In this document: piece after piece, positions 41,743 to 50,735 of the stretch
How positions within the stretch are numbered: position 1 is the stretch's first letter
Layout of the letters: every line of letters begins with the position of its first letter
NCBI RefSeq assembly: GCF_900187885.1
Contig: NZ_FYEK01000071.1
Coordinates: forward strand, 28,797-92,796
Length of the DNA stretch: 64,000 nucleotides
Origin: Thermoflexus hugenholtzii JAD2
GTDB taxonomy: Bacteria; Chloroflexota; Anaerolineae; Thermoflexales; Thermoflexaceae
Direction of reading: 5' to 3'
Position numbers and translations under genes: made by a program
The notes under the pieces: generated by a model
What the model was told of the DNA's origin: nothing
Databases searched by the model: none
The model's input: the letters and a program-made list of their open reading frames with translations, nothing else

Positions 41743-43967
41743 AGGAGGTCATCCGCCTGGGAGCGGAGATCGCGGAACGCATGCGGCTCCCCCCTCGCCT
41801 CCGGGCCAAAGCCCTTCTGGCGTGCGCCCTGCACGACATCGGGAAAGCCACCCGGGGCTTCCAGGACTACATGCGCGCCCTCCGCATGGTCCAGGAAGCG
41901 GAACAACGCGGGGCACCTGCCCCGGAACAGGAGTGCCTGCGACGGATCGCCCGCCAGAGGAAAGCGCGGGCCTACCCTCACGCCCTGGCTTCCCTGCCTA
42001 TCGCGCTCGCGGCAGAGGGCAATCTGCCCTCAGGCCCGGGAGAAAGTCCCAGCGCCTTCGAGGCCACCGCTGCGGTGCTTTCCCATCATTCCCCACTGGG
42101 ACCGGAGCTCTATAAGGGCTATGAGAGTCTCCCCGATTATCTCTGGGATGACCTCCCTGATCTCCTGCGTGCTCTCTGGGAGCTCATGTATGAGCACGGC
42201 GTGGATGAGCTCCCCGCGCTGAAGGATATCGAACCCCAGATCCGGATCCTCGCTCGCCAGACGCCCGCTGCCCTCCTGGAGCAACCTCTCTCCTTTGGAA
42301 ACGAATCCCGCACGCTGCGGGGAATGCTCCAGCGCCTGCCCCCCCAGGATTTCGCCCGGGTGAAGACCGTGCTCCATCTGGCCGACTGGCTGGCCTCCGC
42401 GAAATCCCCATGTCCTTCGGCACTGTTCCTCAGCGCCGGAACCCTCACCGTCCAGCGCTCCATGGAAACCCGCGGGCAGTCGCTCCGGGATTTCCAGCGG
42501 AGGGCACAATCGGCCGCCGACCGGGAGATACTCCTGCTTCGAGCGCCAACAGGAACCGGCAAGACGGAAGCCCTGCTGCTATGGGCCGGCCGGGCGGAAC
42601 GGATCATCTACCTCCTGCCCACCCAGGCGACGACCAATGCGATGTGGCGGCGCCTGCGTGGGATCTACGGCAATGACGCGGTGGGGCTGGCCCACGGACG
42701 GGCCAGCTATATGCTCCGGCGGGAGTTCGATGAGGATCCCCTGGACCTCCGACTGTTCGGATCGGTCTTCGCCAAGCCGGTGACCGTGGCCACCCTGGAT
42801 CAATATCTCTTGGCGCACCTTCACGGACGGCACTGGGAGGAGCGGCGGAGCCTCGCCCGGGGCGCTACGCTGATCCTGGACGAGATCCACGCGTATGAGC
42901 CTTATACCCTGGGGCTGCTCCTGGAGGCCCTGAGCCGGGAGCCCCCAGCCCGCCTAGCCCTGGCCAGCGCCACCCTTCCCGATCCCCTCCTCCAGCTCTT
43001 CCCCCCCGGAGAGCCAGTGGATGCGGAACCGGACCTCTGGGCGCGACGCCGCCATCGCATCCGGCTCTGCGGGGGGCGGCTGACGGACCATGGCCTCGAG
43101 ATTGCCATGGATCTGGCCCGGAAGGGGAAGACTGTCCTGGTCATCGCCAACACCGTGCGGGACGCCCGGCAGCTCTACCGTCAGCTCCGGGAAGCGCACC
43201 GGTGGCCTCAACGGGCCCTCCTCCATTCCCGTTTCACCCTCGCCGATCGCGCACGGAAAGAGGAGGAAGCCCAGCGTCCCCAGCCCGGGACGATCCTCAT
43301 CGCCACCCAGGTGGTAGAGGTGAGCCTGGACATCTCCTACGATGCGATGATCACCGAGATCGCCCCGATGGACGCCCTTGTGCAGCGGATGGGGCGAGTG
43401 AACCGTCAGGGGATCCATCCCCCCGCCCCGGTCTGGATCTGCCAGGACTGGTCGGAAGGTGCCCAGCGGGTCTACGGGCGGGAGATCCTTCTATGGAGCC
43501 GCGAGCTCCTCGAAGCGCTCCCCGAAACCCCCAGCGACGCGGATCTCGCTCACGCTGTCCAGCAGCTCTACGAGCGGGTCATGAGCGACCCCGCATGGCA
43601 GCGGGAGCTGGAAGACGGCCGGACTGCTATGCGGGAGATCCAGCAGATCCTCGGATGCTACACGATCGACCTGTCGGACGAGGAGATGAAAAACCGGTTC
43701 ACCGCACGCCGGGGAACCCTTTCCATCGAGGTGCTGCCGGAGGTCCTTGCCTCGGAAGCGGATGCCCTGCGGGAACGGGGGGAGATGTGGAGGCTCCCGG
43801 AACTGCTCGTTCCCGTGCCCATTTACTGGTTGAAAGAACATGGGACCTTCTTCACCCCGCGGACGGATCTCGGCTGCTTCCAGACGGCGCTTCCCTACCA
43901 CCCTGAGGAGGGGCTTCAGGAGCCGGAGCCGCAGACGGCCGGGCCGCGGGGGGTCATCGTGGAGTGA
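41694..43967 (+). CDS. cas3: CRISPR helicase-nuclease Cas3
   Basis: A 757-residue HD-DExH protein that degrades target DNA after Cascade binding. The HD domain has CALHDIGKATRGFQDYM near residue 45. The helicase carries RAPTGTGKTEALLLWAG (Walker A), LILDEIHAYEP (DExH), LASATLPDPL (motif III) and IATQVVEVSLDISYD with QRMGRVNRQG (motifs V and VI). The ATG at 41694 follows GGGAGGGGAGG; a longer start at 41673 is less likely. The operon ends in a strong hairpin at 44066-44095. Confidence 0.93.
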   Translation: MAELLAKPDVPLLFHLEEVIRLGAEIAERMRLPPRLRAKALLACALHDIGKATRGFQDYMRALRMVQEAEQRGAPAPEQECLRRIARQRKARAYPHALASLPIALAAEGNLPSGPGESPSAFEATAAVLSHHSPLGPELYKGYESLPDYLWDDLPDLLRALWELMYEHGVDELPALKDIEPQIRILARQTPAALLEQPLSFGNESRTLRGMLQRLPPQDFARVKTVLHLADWLASAKSPCPSALFLSAGTLTVQRSMETRGQSLRDFQRRAQSAADREILLLRAPTGTGKTEALLLWAGRAERIIYLLPTQATTNAMWRRLRGIYGNDAVGLAHGRASYMLRREFDEDPLDLRLFGSVFAKPVTVATLDQYLLAHLHGRHWEERRSLARGATLILDEIHAYEPYTLGLLLEALSREPPARLALASATLPDPLLQLFPPGEPVDAEPDLWARRRHRIRLCGGRLTDHGLEIAMDLARKGKTVLVIANTVRDARQLYRQLREAHRWPQRALLHSRFTLADRARKEEEAQRPQPGTILIATQVVEVSLDISYDAMITEIAPMDALVQRMGRVNRQGIHPPAPVWICQDWSEGAQRVYGREILLWSRELLEALPETPSDADLAHAVQQLYERVMSDPAWQRELEDGRTAMREIQQILGCYTIDLSDEEMKNRFTARRGTLSIEVLPEVLASEADALRERGEMWRLPELLVPVPIYWLKEHGTFFTPRTDLGCFQTALPYHPEEGLQEPEPQTAGPRGVIVE

Positions 43968-44065
43968 GAACGCCGCCCTTCCCATGCCATTCGGCAGATG
44001 CCTCCTGTGGAAGGCGCGAAACGCCCATTGCCCATATCCTCACCAGGGCTGGATCTCGAAACACC

Positions 44066-44095
44066 GGTGGGGCGGCCTTCTCCAGCCGCCCCACC
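44066..44095. terminator. Bidirectional terminator after cas3
   Basis: GGTGGGGCGGC-cttctcca-GCCGCCCCACC, a perfect 11-bp stem between the convergent cas3 and beta-propeller genes. There is no T-tract. Confidence 0.65.
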
Positions 44096-44106
44096 GAACC
44101 CGACCC

Positions 44107-46287
44107 TCACCGCACGCCCCAGATCTCCACAATCCCCTCCGCGCTCCCTATCATCACCCACCGATCATCAGGGGACAACGCCATCCAGAGCAGCGAGAAG
44201 GGAACCGGACGCTCCCATACTTTCTGCATCCCATTGAGATCAAACGCCTGCAATTGCCCTTCCCTTTTGAGCCGCCATCGCAATGACCCCTCCCCTCGCC
44301 GAAGAACACGAACGGATTGCGCCCCTGCCAGCAGCAGTGATCCATTCCCGACCCGCTGAACGTCGTGCACCCAAAGCTCTTCCTCGCTATGCAGAGAGCG
44401 CATCGCAACACTAGGGCCCTCCATCCGGAAAACCACAAGCTCATCGAGGAGATTGTTCACCACCCCCATCCGGAGATCAGGCCACCAGTAAATCGATGTG
44501 AGGTCATAGGCTGACCGGATGCGCGGACTGGCTACTTGCTGCCCGCCCGGGATCGAGAAGATGAACGCGTAGCCGGAGGATCCAGAAAGCATATGCACGA
44601 TCAGATGGTCGGAGAACCATTCAAGACGATAGATGTTCCCAAAGTTCTGACGATCGCTCAGGGTGTTCTGGATGTTGCCCTCGTGATCCATCACCCAGAT
44701 CCGGTTATACTCGCCGAAACGGGTGTCCTGTCCGCGAAGCGGCGCGACGGCGATCCACTGGGGGGAGACGGCACCGATCAGCCGCAGATCCCGGGGAACC
44801 GGAAGGGCGCGCCGCCAGACCGGGGCCTTCCCCTCAACCGGCCAGAGCATCACCGTGTTCTCCCGCAGGCCGATCAGGCCCCGACCCTGCCCATCCGGGC
44901 CCAGCCACGTGATATCCCGCAGCTCCAGCCGCCCCACGGATTCTCCGTCCTCCAGCTTCAGGAACTCAGCCCCGCCGTCCTTCAGCGCTGCAGCCACCCA
45001 TCGCCCCTGGGGATCCGCCCAGGCGGATCGAACGGGGGATTTCAGCGTCCGCTGCCATCGGAGGCGTCCGGTGGCGAGATCCAGCAGCGCCACTTCCGGA
45101 TCCCAAGGCCCCAGAGGCTTTGAGCTCAGAACCACCGCGCGCTGCTCCCAGAGAGGGATTCCGAAATCCGTCATGGGGTGCGCCCGCCGCCCGAGAAGCT
45201 CGCCGTCCGATAGCGAGCGGGCCTCCAGGCGATTGAAGTCGGCGAGGTAAGCCCGGCCGCCTGTTTCGTCAAGGCGCACGTGGAAGAACGGCCGGTCCAG
45301 CAGGGTGTTCACCACCGATTCCCCGCTCTCCCAGCGCAGGACCTGGAGGCGCGTCCCTCCGCCTTCTTCGGACAGAATGGCCAGAAACGATGCGCTGCCA
45401 TCCATCCCCCGAACGCCTGACCGGCTGAGCCGCCGAAGCGTCTCCGCACGCCCCCCGGAGGGATCGAGGCGGAGAACAACCACGGCATCCCTCCCGGCTA
45501 CGGCCGCATATCGCGCCTCCGGATGCAACGCAACCGACCACGGGCTGGTGAAGGGAACCGTGAAACTTAAGATCCGGGCGCCCGACGGAACCTCATACAG
45601 GCCCCCGACACCCTGATTGTCCACTGCCAGCGCCCAGCGACCGTCCGGGCTGAGCTGCCCACTATAGTCTTTCTGGGGAAGTACCCCCACCGGCGACGAC
45701 ACCGAACCATCCGCCTCCCAGATCCGCAACCCATCGGCCAGCACCGCCGCGCGTTGCCCCTGAGGGTCCAGGAACGCCAGCGCCTTGATGGACTCCGATA
45801 TCCTCGCCTCGCCGCGGATCTCCCCGCGGCTCAGATCCACCCGCCACAGATCCCCCTCGCTGGTTCCCACGGCGGCCGTCCGATGGTCTCCACTGACCGC
45901 CAGGGCGGTCGGAAACTCCGTGCCCGCGGGGAGCGGAAAGAACTGTCGGATCTCCAGGTCGGACGGGGATATGACCATGACTTCCACCCCCACACCGATC
46001 AGGGCCTCGGAGGTCGGCCACAGCCTGTGCCACATCGGCCACTGGGCCCGCCAGATCGGCTGCAGGCGGGGGAGGTTATCCAGAGAGATGGGCTCCCCAC
46101 CGGCTGGCACCGGATGCCCCAGGCCCGGCAACGCCGGTGTAGGGGTGGGAGCCGCCATGGTCGGGGCCGGAGCCGCCGTCGGAGAGGCCGGTCCGGCCGT
46201 CGCCGGCCCCGGCGCCGGACGCGGACGACACGCCGCAACACTTAGAATCAGAGCCAGAAGAACCCAGACGATGCGAACATGCCTCAT
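44107..46287 (-). CDS. Beta-propeller lipoprotein (WD40/PQQ-like repeats)
   Basis: A 726-residue exported protein. The signal peptide RIVWVLLALILSVAAC ends in a lipobox, then a Pro/Ala/Thr-rich linker (residues 24-60) leads to a propeller of about 40-60-residue blades, seen as PTALAVSGDHRTAAVGTSEG, SGQLSPDGRWALAVDNQGVG and a closing SPDDRWVMIGSAEGIVEIW. It has no catalytic motif. It lies on the opposite strand between the Cascade operon and cas4-cas1-cas2, an insertion into the CRISPR locus with no apparent functional link. GGGAGG precedes its ATG. Confidence 0.8.
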   Translation of the reverse strand: MRHVRIVWVLLALILSVAACRPRPAPGPATAGPASPTAAPAPTMAAPTPTPALPGLGHPVPAGGEPISLDNLPRLQPIWRAQWPMWHRLWPTSEALIGVGVEVMVISPSDLEIRQFFPLPAGTEFPTALAVSGDHRTAAVGTSEGDLWRVDLSRGEIRGEARISESIKALAFLDPQGQRAAVLADGLRIWEADGSVSSPVGVLPQKDYSGQLSPDGRWALAVDNQGVGGLYEVPSGARILSFTVPFTSPWSVALHPEARYAAVAGRDAVVVLRLDPSGGRAETLRRLSRSGVRGMDGSASFLAILSEEGGGTRLQVLRWESGESVVNTLLDRPFFHVRLDETGGRAYLADFNRLEARSLSDGELLGRRAHPMTDFGIPLWEQRAVVLSSKPLGPWDPEVALLDLATGRLRWQRTLKSPVRSAWADPQGRWVAAALKDGGAEFLKLEDGESVGRLELRDITWLGPDGQGRGLIGLRENTVMLWPVEGKAPVWRRALPVPRDLRLIGAVSPQWIAVAPLRGQDTRFGEYNRIWVMDHEGNIQNTLSDRQNFGNIYRLEWFSDHLIVHMLSGSSGYAFIFSIPGGQQVASPRIRSAYDLTSIYWWPDLRMGVVNNLLDELVVFRMEGPSVAMRSLHSEEELWVHDVQRVGNGSLLLAGAQSVRVLRRGEGSLRWRLKREGQLQAFDLNGMQKVWERPVPFSLLWMALSPDDRWVMIGSAEGIVEIWGVR

Positions 46288-46749
46288 TGTAAACCTCCCG
46301 GGACACAGGATGGTGGGATGGAGAGAGGCTTCCTAACCTCACGTCCGATGAGGGAGGCCTCCCCACAACGCGCCGCAGGCTTGCCCCCCTCAAGACCCCG
46401 GAGGGAGGGAACGCGCTCTCATTTAAGATGATAGACAGTTCGCTTCACCCTCCCCTCCAGATCGCCCTCCTATCAGGGACCAAGACATATCACCCTGGAT
46501 TGGGGAACGAGCCCCTCCGGTTCTCCGGCGAGCACGTGTAAGGGTAACGTGGGTCCGCAAACCCCGCCTCAGGTCCTCCCCGGATTCCCACCGTGGCTTC
46601 GCCGGATCCGAAACCCCAGGGCGATCCCTGAGCGGATTCGGGGGGAAACCGGATGCACGCTGCGCACACATGGGCTACGCTTGAAGAGGGCATTGCATAT
46701 TCCGTGTCGTAAGCATGCGGCGCCCCGGGTGGGAGACGAGGAGGAGCTC

Positions 46750-47316
46750 GTGGATCCGGAGCGCGAAGAGGAGCTATGGGATTTCCTTCGCCAGGCGATG
46801 CGCCTGAGCGAGGACGATTTCGAGCGCCTCAAGGTCGGCGGGCTCAAGATGAACTACCTGCGGGTCTGCCCGCGCAAGCTCTGGCTCTTCGCCCATCAGG
46901 TCCGCCTGGAGGCCGACGCTGAGGCCGTGGCCCTGGGCCGCCTCACCCATGAGCGGGCCTACCGCGACCGGCCCCGCCGGAGCCTGCTCCTGGAGAACCT
47001 CCTCGCCATCGACGTCCTGGAGGGCGAAGGAACTCTCCTCGAGATTAAGCACGCCCCGACCTTCATCGAAGCCGCCCGGCTGCAGCTGCGCTACTATCTC
47101 TACTTCCTGGCCCGCCGGGGAGTCCACCTCCGCGGGGAGCTGCGCTTCCCCCGCCAGCGCCGGCGGGAGACGGTGACCCTGGACGCGGCGGCGGTGGCCG
47201 AGGTGGAGGCCGCCCTGGAGGAGATCGCCCGCATCGAAGCCCTCCCCATCCCGCCGGCCGCCCCCTGGATGCCCGCCTGTCGTCGCTGCGCCTACGCCCC
47301 GCTGTGCTGGGGATGA
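46750..47316 (+). CDS. cas4: CRISPR-associated exonuclease Cas4
   Basis: A 188-residue RecB-family protein that trims prespacers and checks the PAM. KMNYLRVCPRKLWLF carries the first FeS cysteine, and CRRCAYAPLCW at the C-terminus the other three. LLAIDVLEGEGTLLEIKHAP holds the nuclease D and E-x-K, and RLQLRYYLYFLA the QxxxY motif. The GTG at 46750 with GAGGAGGAG upstream is the most likely start; GTG 46729 is an alternative. The 462 bases between the propeller gene and cas4 contain no array, repeat or other gene that I can see. Confidence 0.85.
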   Translation: MDPEREEELWDFLRQAMRLSEDDFERLKVGGLKMNYLRVCPRKLWLFAHQVRLEADAEAVALGRLTHERAYRDRPRRSLLLENLLAIDVLEGEGTLLEIKHAPTFIEAARLQLRYYLYFLARRGVHLRGELRFPRQRRRETVTLDAAAVAEVEAALEEIARIEALPIPPAAPWMPACRRCAYAPLCWG

Positions 47317-47441
47317 GCGGCAAAATCTCCGACGAAGAGGACCGATCGTTGCACAAACCCAGCATCAGGCGAAAATGAACCAAGACCGAAGAACCAATCT
47401 CGCCCGTCCGGCTTCGAACCCAGAAATGGGAGGGATCGCGG

Positions 47442-47657
47442 ATGATCCGAGATCGCCGGACCTGGGAAGCCTTTGAGGCGGAATGGCAGCGCCGGAACCC
47501 ACCGGATCTTGAGCTTCATTTTCGCATCTTCGATCGTATGCTGGAGCTCGCCCGCGCGCTCCATGCCTGGCCGCCCGCGGATCCATTAGAGGGCTTGGAA
47601 ATCGATCTCCAGCTCGCCCGGGCGATCAATGCCGATGTCTGCTTCCCTGCTGAATAG
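47442..47657 (+). CDS. Small partner protein of a nucleotidyltransferase module, 71 aa
   Basis: A 71-residue protein (RTWEAFEAEWQRRNPPDLEL, then RALHAWPPADPLEGLEIDLQ). I recognise the pattern only as the small gene that precedes MNT/AbiEii-type nucleotidyltransferases in Chloroflexota. It is intact here, but the nucleotidyltransferase behind it is cut short. It is flanked by cas4 and cas1. A toxin-antitoxin-like pair is the best guess. Confidence 0.5.
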   Translation: MIRDRRTWEAFEAEWQRRNPPDLELHFRIFDRMLELARALHAWPPADPLEGLEIDLQLARAINADVCFPAE

Positions 47658-47781
47658 GCTGGGGCGCGCTGGATCAAGAGGGCTTGCCCTATATGATCAT
47701 CGGCGGGCAGGCCGTTTTGCTGTATGGGGAGCCGCGACTGACGCGGGATGTCGACATCCCGAGAAGCGGATTTAGGGAACG
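47654..47781 (+). pseudogene. Truncated nucleotidyltransferase (MNT/AbiEii-like) gene
   Basis: The frame reads ALDQEGLPYMIIGGQAVLLY then EPRLTRDVDI. This is the N-terminal GGxAxxxxG and first metal Asp of the nucleotidyltransferase fold. Homology stops at once and cas1 begins. About 30 residues of a roughly 150-200-residue family remain, so the gene was cut off at or near the cas1 start. Confidence 0.6.
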
Positions 47782-48777
47782 ATGGGACGCGCGTATTATC
47801 TGTTCCGCAGCGGGCGTCTGCGGCGGCGCCAGAACACGCTCTACCTGGAGTGGGAGGCCGACGGCCAGACCCAGCGCCAGGCCATCCCCGTGGAGGATGT
47901 GGAGGCCCTCTTCGCCATGGGGGAGCTGGACCTCAACACCCGCCTCTTGAGCTTCCTGGGCCGCCACGGGATTAGCCTGCACGTGTTCAACTATTACGGG
48001 TTCTACGTGGGCTCGTTCTACCCCCGGGAGACCCGGGCCGCCGGACAGGTGGTGGTGGCCCAGGCCCTCCATTCCGCGGATCCCTCCCGCCGGCTCGCCC
48101 TGGCCCGAGGCTTCGTGGAGGGCGCCCTCTTCCACATGCGCCGCAACCTGCTCTACTACCGGCGCCAGGGTCTGCCGGTAGAGGAACCCCTAACCGCCAT
48201 CGAACAAGCTTTGAGGGAGATCGAAAGCTGCCCGGACGTGCCGACCCTGATGGGCCTGGAGGGACAGGCCCGGGATGCCTACTACAGGGCCTTCCCGGCC
48301 ATCCTGAATCTGGAGGGGTTCCGCCGCAGCCGGCGGCCGCCGGAGAACCCGATCAACGCCCTGCTCTCCTTCGGCAACGGCCTCCTCTATGCAGCTACCT
48401 TGTCCGAGCTCTATCACACCCCCCTCCACCCGGCCATTAGCTTCCTCCACGAGCCCTCCGCCGGGCGCTTCTCCCTGGCCCTCGACCTGGCCGAGCTCTT
48501 CAAGCCGCTCGTGGTGGACCGCATGGCCTTCACGCTGATGAACCGGAACGCCCTGAGCGAGGAGGATTTCCTGGAAGAAGTCGGCTTCTGTTACTTGAAG
48601 GAGGAGGGGCGCAAGAAGGTGGTGGCGGAGTTCGAGGAGCGGATGCGGGAGACCGTGCAACATCCCCGCCTGAAGCGCCCGGTGAGCTACCGGACTCTGA
48701 TCCGCCTGGAGGCCTACAAACTGGTCCGACATCTGCTGGGGATGGAGCCCTACGAGCCCCTGAAAGCGTGGTGGTGA
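47782..48777 (+). CDS. cas1: CRISPR integrase Cas1 (I-B type)
   Basis: A 331-residue integrase subunit. The N-terminal beta domain begins RAYYLFRSGRLRRRQNTLYL. The metal site in the helical domain is TLMGLEGQARDAYY (Glu), TPLHPAISFLHEP (His) and ALDLAELFKPLVVD (Asp). Length and motifs are normal, so spacer acquisition should be possible. Cas2 starts 4 bases downstream. No leader or array lies beside it. Confidence 0.93.
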   Translation: MGRAYYLFRSGRLRRRQNTLYLEWEADGQTQRQAIPVEDVEALFAMGELDLNTRLLSFLGRHGISLHVFNYYGFYVGSFYPRETRAAGQVVVAQALHSADPSRRLALARGFVEGALFHMRRNLLYYRRQGLPVEEPLTAIEQALREIESCPDVPTLMGLEGQARDAYYRAFPAILNLEGFRRSRRPPENPINALLSFGNGLLYAATLSELYHTPLHPAISFLHEPSAGRFSLALDLAELFKPLVVDRMAFTLMNRNALSEEDFLEEVGFCYLKEEGRKKVVAEFEERMRETVQHPRLKRPVSYRTLIRLEAYKLVRHLLGMEPYEPLKAWW

Positions 48778-48781
48778 GGCG

Positions 48782-49045
48782 ATGTATGTGATCATCGTTT
48801 ACGATGTGGAAGTGGAGCGGGTCGCCCGGGTTTGCCAGTATCTGCGCCGCCACCTCCACTGGGTGCAGAACTCCGCCTTCGAGGGGGAGATCACCCCCGC
48901 CCGCCTGGAACGGGTGAAGGCGGAGCTCCGGGACCTGATTGACGAGAAAAAGGACGCGGTGTATTTCTACATCCTGCAGGATCGCCACGCTCTGCGCCGC
49001 GAAGTGCTGGGCCGGGAGAAGGGATCCACCTCCACGATCGTGTGA
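48782..49045 (+). CDS. cas2: CRISPR-associated Cas2
   Basis: An 87-residue ferredoxin-fold protein starting MYVIIVYDVEVERVARVCQY with the conserved first-strand Asp. HLHWVQNSAFEGEITPARL is the second Cas2 signature and the usual strand KDAVYFYILQD follows. It forms the dimeric core of the Cas1-Cas2 integration complex. An MFS gene follows by 9 bases, which may be accidental read-through. Confidence 0.93.
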   Translation: MYVIIVYDVEVERVARVCQYLRRHLHWVQNSAFEGEITPARLERVKAELRDLIDEKKDAVYFYILQDRHALRREVLGREKGSTSTIV

Positions 49046-49054
49046 GGCGACGCG

Positions 49055-50683
49055 ATGAGCAAAGAGGCCGACAGCCCGAAGAGACAGGGGCCTGGGGACT
49101 CCCCTTACTGGATCCTGGGGGCGCTGGCCTTCGGGGTCTTCATCGCCGCGGATGACCTCACGGTGGTCAGCACGATGCTCCCCCGCATGATCGTGGACTT
49201 CGAGATCCCCATCCCTTCCGGCCTCCGGGATGCCGCATGGATCGTCTCCGCTTACCTGATCGCCTACGTCACCGCGATGCCGCTGATGGGCCGGCTCTCG
49301 GATCGCTACGGGCGCCTCCCCCTTTACGCCCTCAGCCTGTCCCTCTTCCTTGCCGGCTCGCTCCTCGTGCTCTCCGCCCGCACGCTCCCCATGCTCATCG
49401 CCGCCCGCGCCCTCCAAGCCTTCGGGGGCGGGGCAGTGGTCCCCATCGCCATGGCCGCCGTCGGGGATCGTTTCCCGGAGGGACGCCGTGGCTTCGCCAT
49501 CGGACTGCTCGCGGCCATCGACACCCTGGGCTGGATCTGGGGACCCCTCTATGGAGCACTCCTCATCCGCTACGGACCGGAGGTAGGGGCCTGGCTCCAC
49601 CATGCCCTGGGGCTGCCCGTCGCCCTGGCTGGCTGGAGCTGGCAATGGCAGTTCGCTCTGAACGTCCCCCTCACCCTTCTGGCGCTGGCCGCCGCCGGGG
49701 TCGGCCGCCGGGCCTTCGGGACCCCCCCTCGCGCCCTCGCGGTGGACATCCCGGGCGTCGCCCTCTTCTCCGCCGCCCTGATCGCGCTCCATTTCGGCCT
49801 CGCCCGGATGGGCGGCTCCCTGGACCTCCCGGATTTTTCGAATCGGGCTCCGGGAGCTCCGGAGCAGGCATGGCCGTGGCTTTTGCTCAGCGCCCTCGCC
49901 CTTCTCCTCTTGCTGGGCTACGAGCACCGTGCCCACGCTCCCTTCCTCCCTTTGGAGCTCTTCCGACGCCGGAACCTCGTGGGGGCCGGGCTGGTGAACC
50001 TGATCCTGGGGATCGGCCTGATCACCCCCATGGTCCAGGTCCCCCTCTTCATCAACACCCTGCGCGGCGAGGGTGCCACCCCCGAGGAATGGCTCGGCCG
50101 CGCCGCCCTGCGCAGCGGGCAGGTCCTGAGCGGGCTCACCGGAGGGATGGCGCTGGGCGCTCTCATCGGGGGTTGGGCGAGCCGCTGGGGATACCGTCGT
50201 CCGGCTCTGATCGGGATCTTGGCCGCTGCCCTGGCCCTCGGGCTGGCCGCGCGCTGGGAGGCCGAGGAGCCTTTCGGCCGGATGTTCCGGCACATGGCCC
50301 TGGCCGGGCTGGGCCTGGGAGCCGCCACCTCCGCAGTGAGCGCGGCCGCCCTCGACGCCGCACCCCCCACCGCCCGCGGCCTGGTCTCCGGCCTCCTGCT
50401 CATCCTCCGCCTGATCGGCATGAGCCTGGGGATGGCCGGCCTCACCGCATGGGGAACTTCCCGCTTCGAGCGAATGGTGGCCGCTTACACGTTGGCGGAG
50501 CTTCCCGCCGCGTTGCCGGCCATCACCCTGGCCATCCTGCGGGAGATCTTCGGCCTCGCCGCCTTGACTATGGGGCTGGCCCTCCCGATCGCCGCCACCC
50601 TCCGCCCCCTCCGGGAGGGCACCTCCGCCCGCTCCACCCGCTCTTCGCAGGATTCGGTAATCCCAGACTCTTTCAACTCGTAA
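49055..50683 (+). CDS. MFS transporter, DHA2-like (14-helix type)
   Basis: A 542-residue membrane protein with about 14 hydrophobic segments. SAYLIAYVTAMPLMGRLSDRYG is the motif A region between helices 2 and 3. ARALQAFGGGAVVPIAMAAV and GLLAAIDTLGWIWGPLYGAL (motif C-like in helix 5) point to a proton-coupled drug or metabolite exporter. A longer extramembrane loop (residues 255-285) lies in the middle. It begins 9 bases after cas2 but has no known CRISPR role. Substrate unknown. Confidence 0.88.
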   Translation: MSKEADSPKRQGPGDSPYWILGALAFGVFIAADDLTVVSTMLPRMIVDFEIPIPSGLRDAAWIVSAYLIAYVTAMPLMGRLSDRYGRLPLYALSLSLFLAGSLLVLSARTLPMLIAARALQAFGGGAVVPIAMAAVGDRFPEGRRGFAIGLLAAIDTLGWIWGPLYGALLIRYGPEVGAWLHHALGLPVALAGWSWQWQFALNVPLTLLALAAAGVGRRAFGTPPRALAVDIPGVALFSAALIALHFGLARMGGSLDLPDFSNRAPGAPEQAWPWLLLSALALLLLLGYEHRAHAPFLPLELFRRRNLVGAGLVNLILGIGLITPMVQVPLFINTLRGEGATPEEWLGRAALRSGQVLSGLTGGMALGALIGGWASRWGYRRPALIGILAAALALGLAARWEAEEPFGRMFRHMALAGLGLGAATSAVSAAALDAAPPTARGLVSGLLLILRLIGMSLGMAGLTAWGTSRFERMVAAYTLAELPAALPAITLAILREIFGLAALTMGLALPIAATLRPLREGTSARSTRSSQDSVIPDSFNS

Positions 50684-50735
50684 ATGAGGAAGGAAGGCTC
50701 AGCCTGTTTCCAAAAATCAAAGGAAGGAGGCTCCC

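Noticed and set aside
46288..46749. Gap before cas4 as a place for a leader and array
   Set aside because: No direct repeat of 25-40 bases occurs in it, nor beside cas2, where the MFS gene follows within 9 bases.
49055..50683. MFS gene as part of the CRISPR system
   Set aside because: It follows cas2 closely and in the same direction, but this transporter family has no CRISPR association and the gene is likely just a downstream neighbour.
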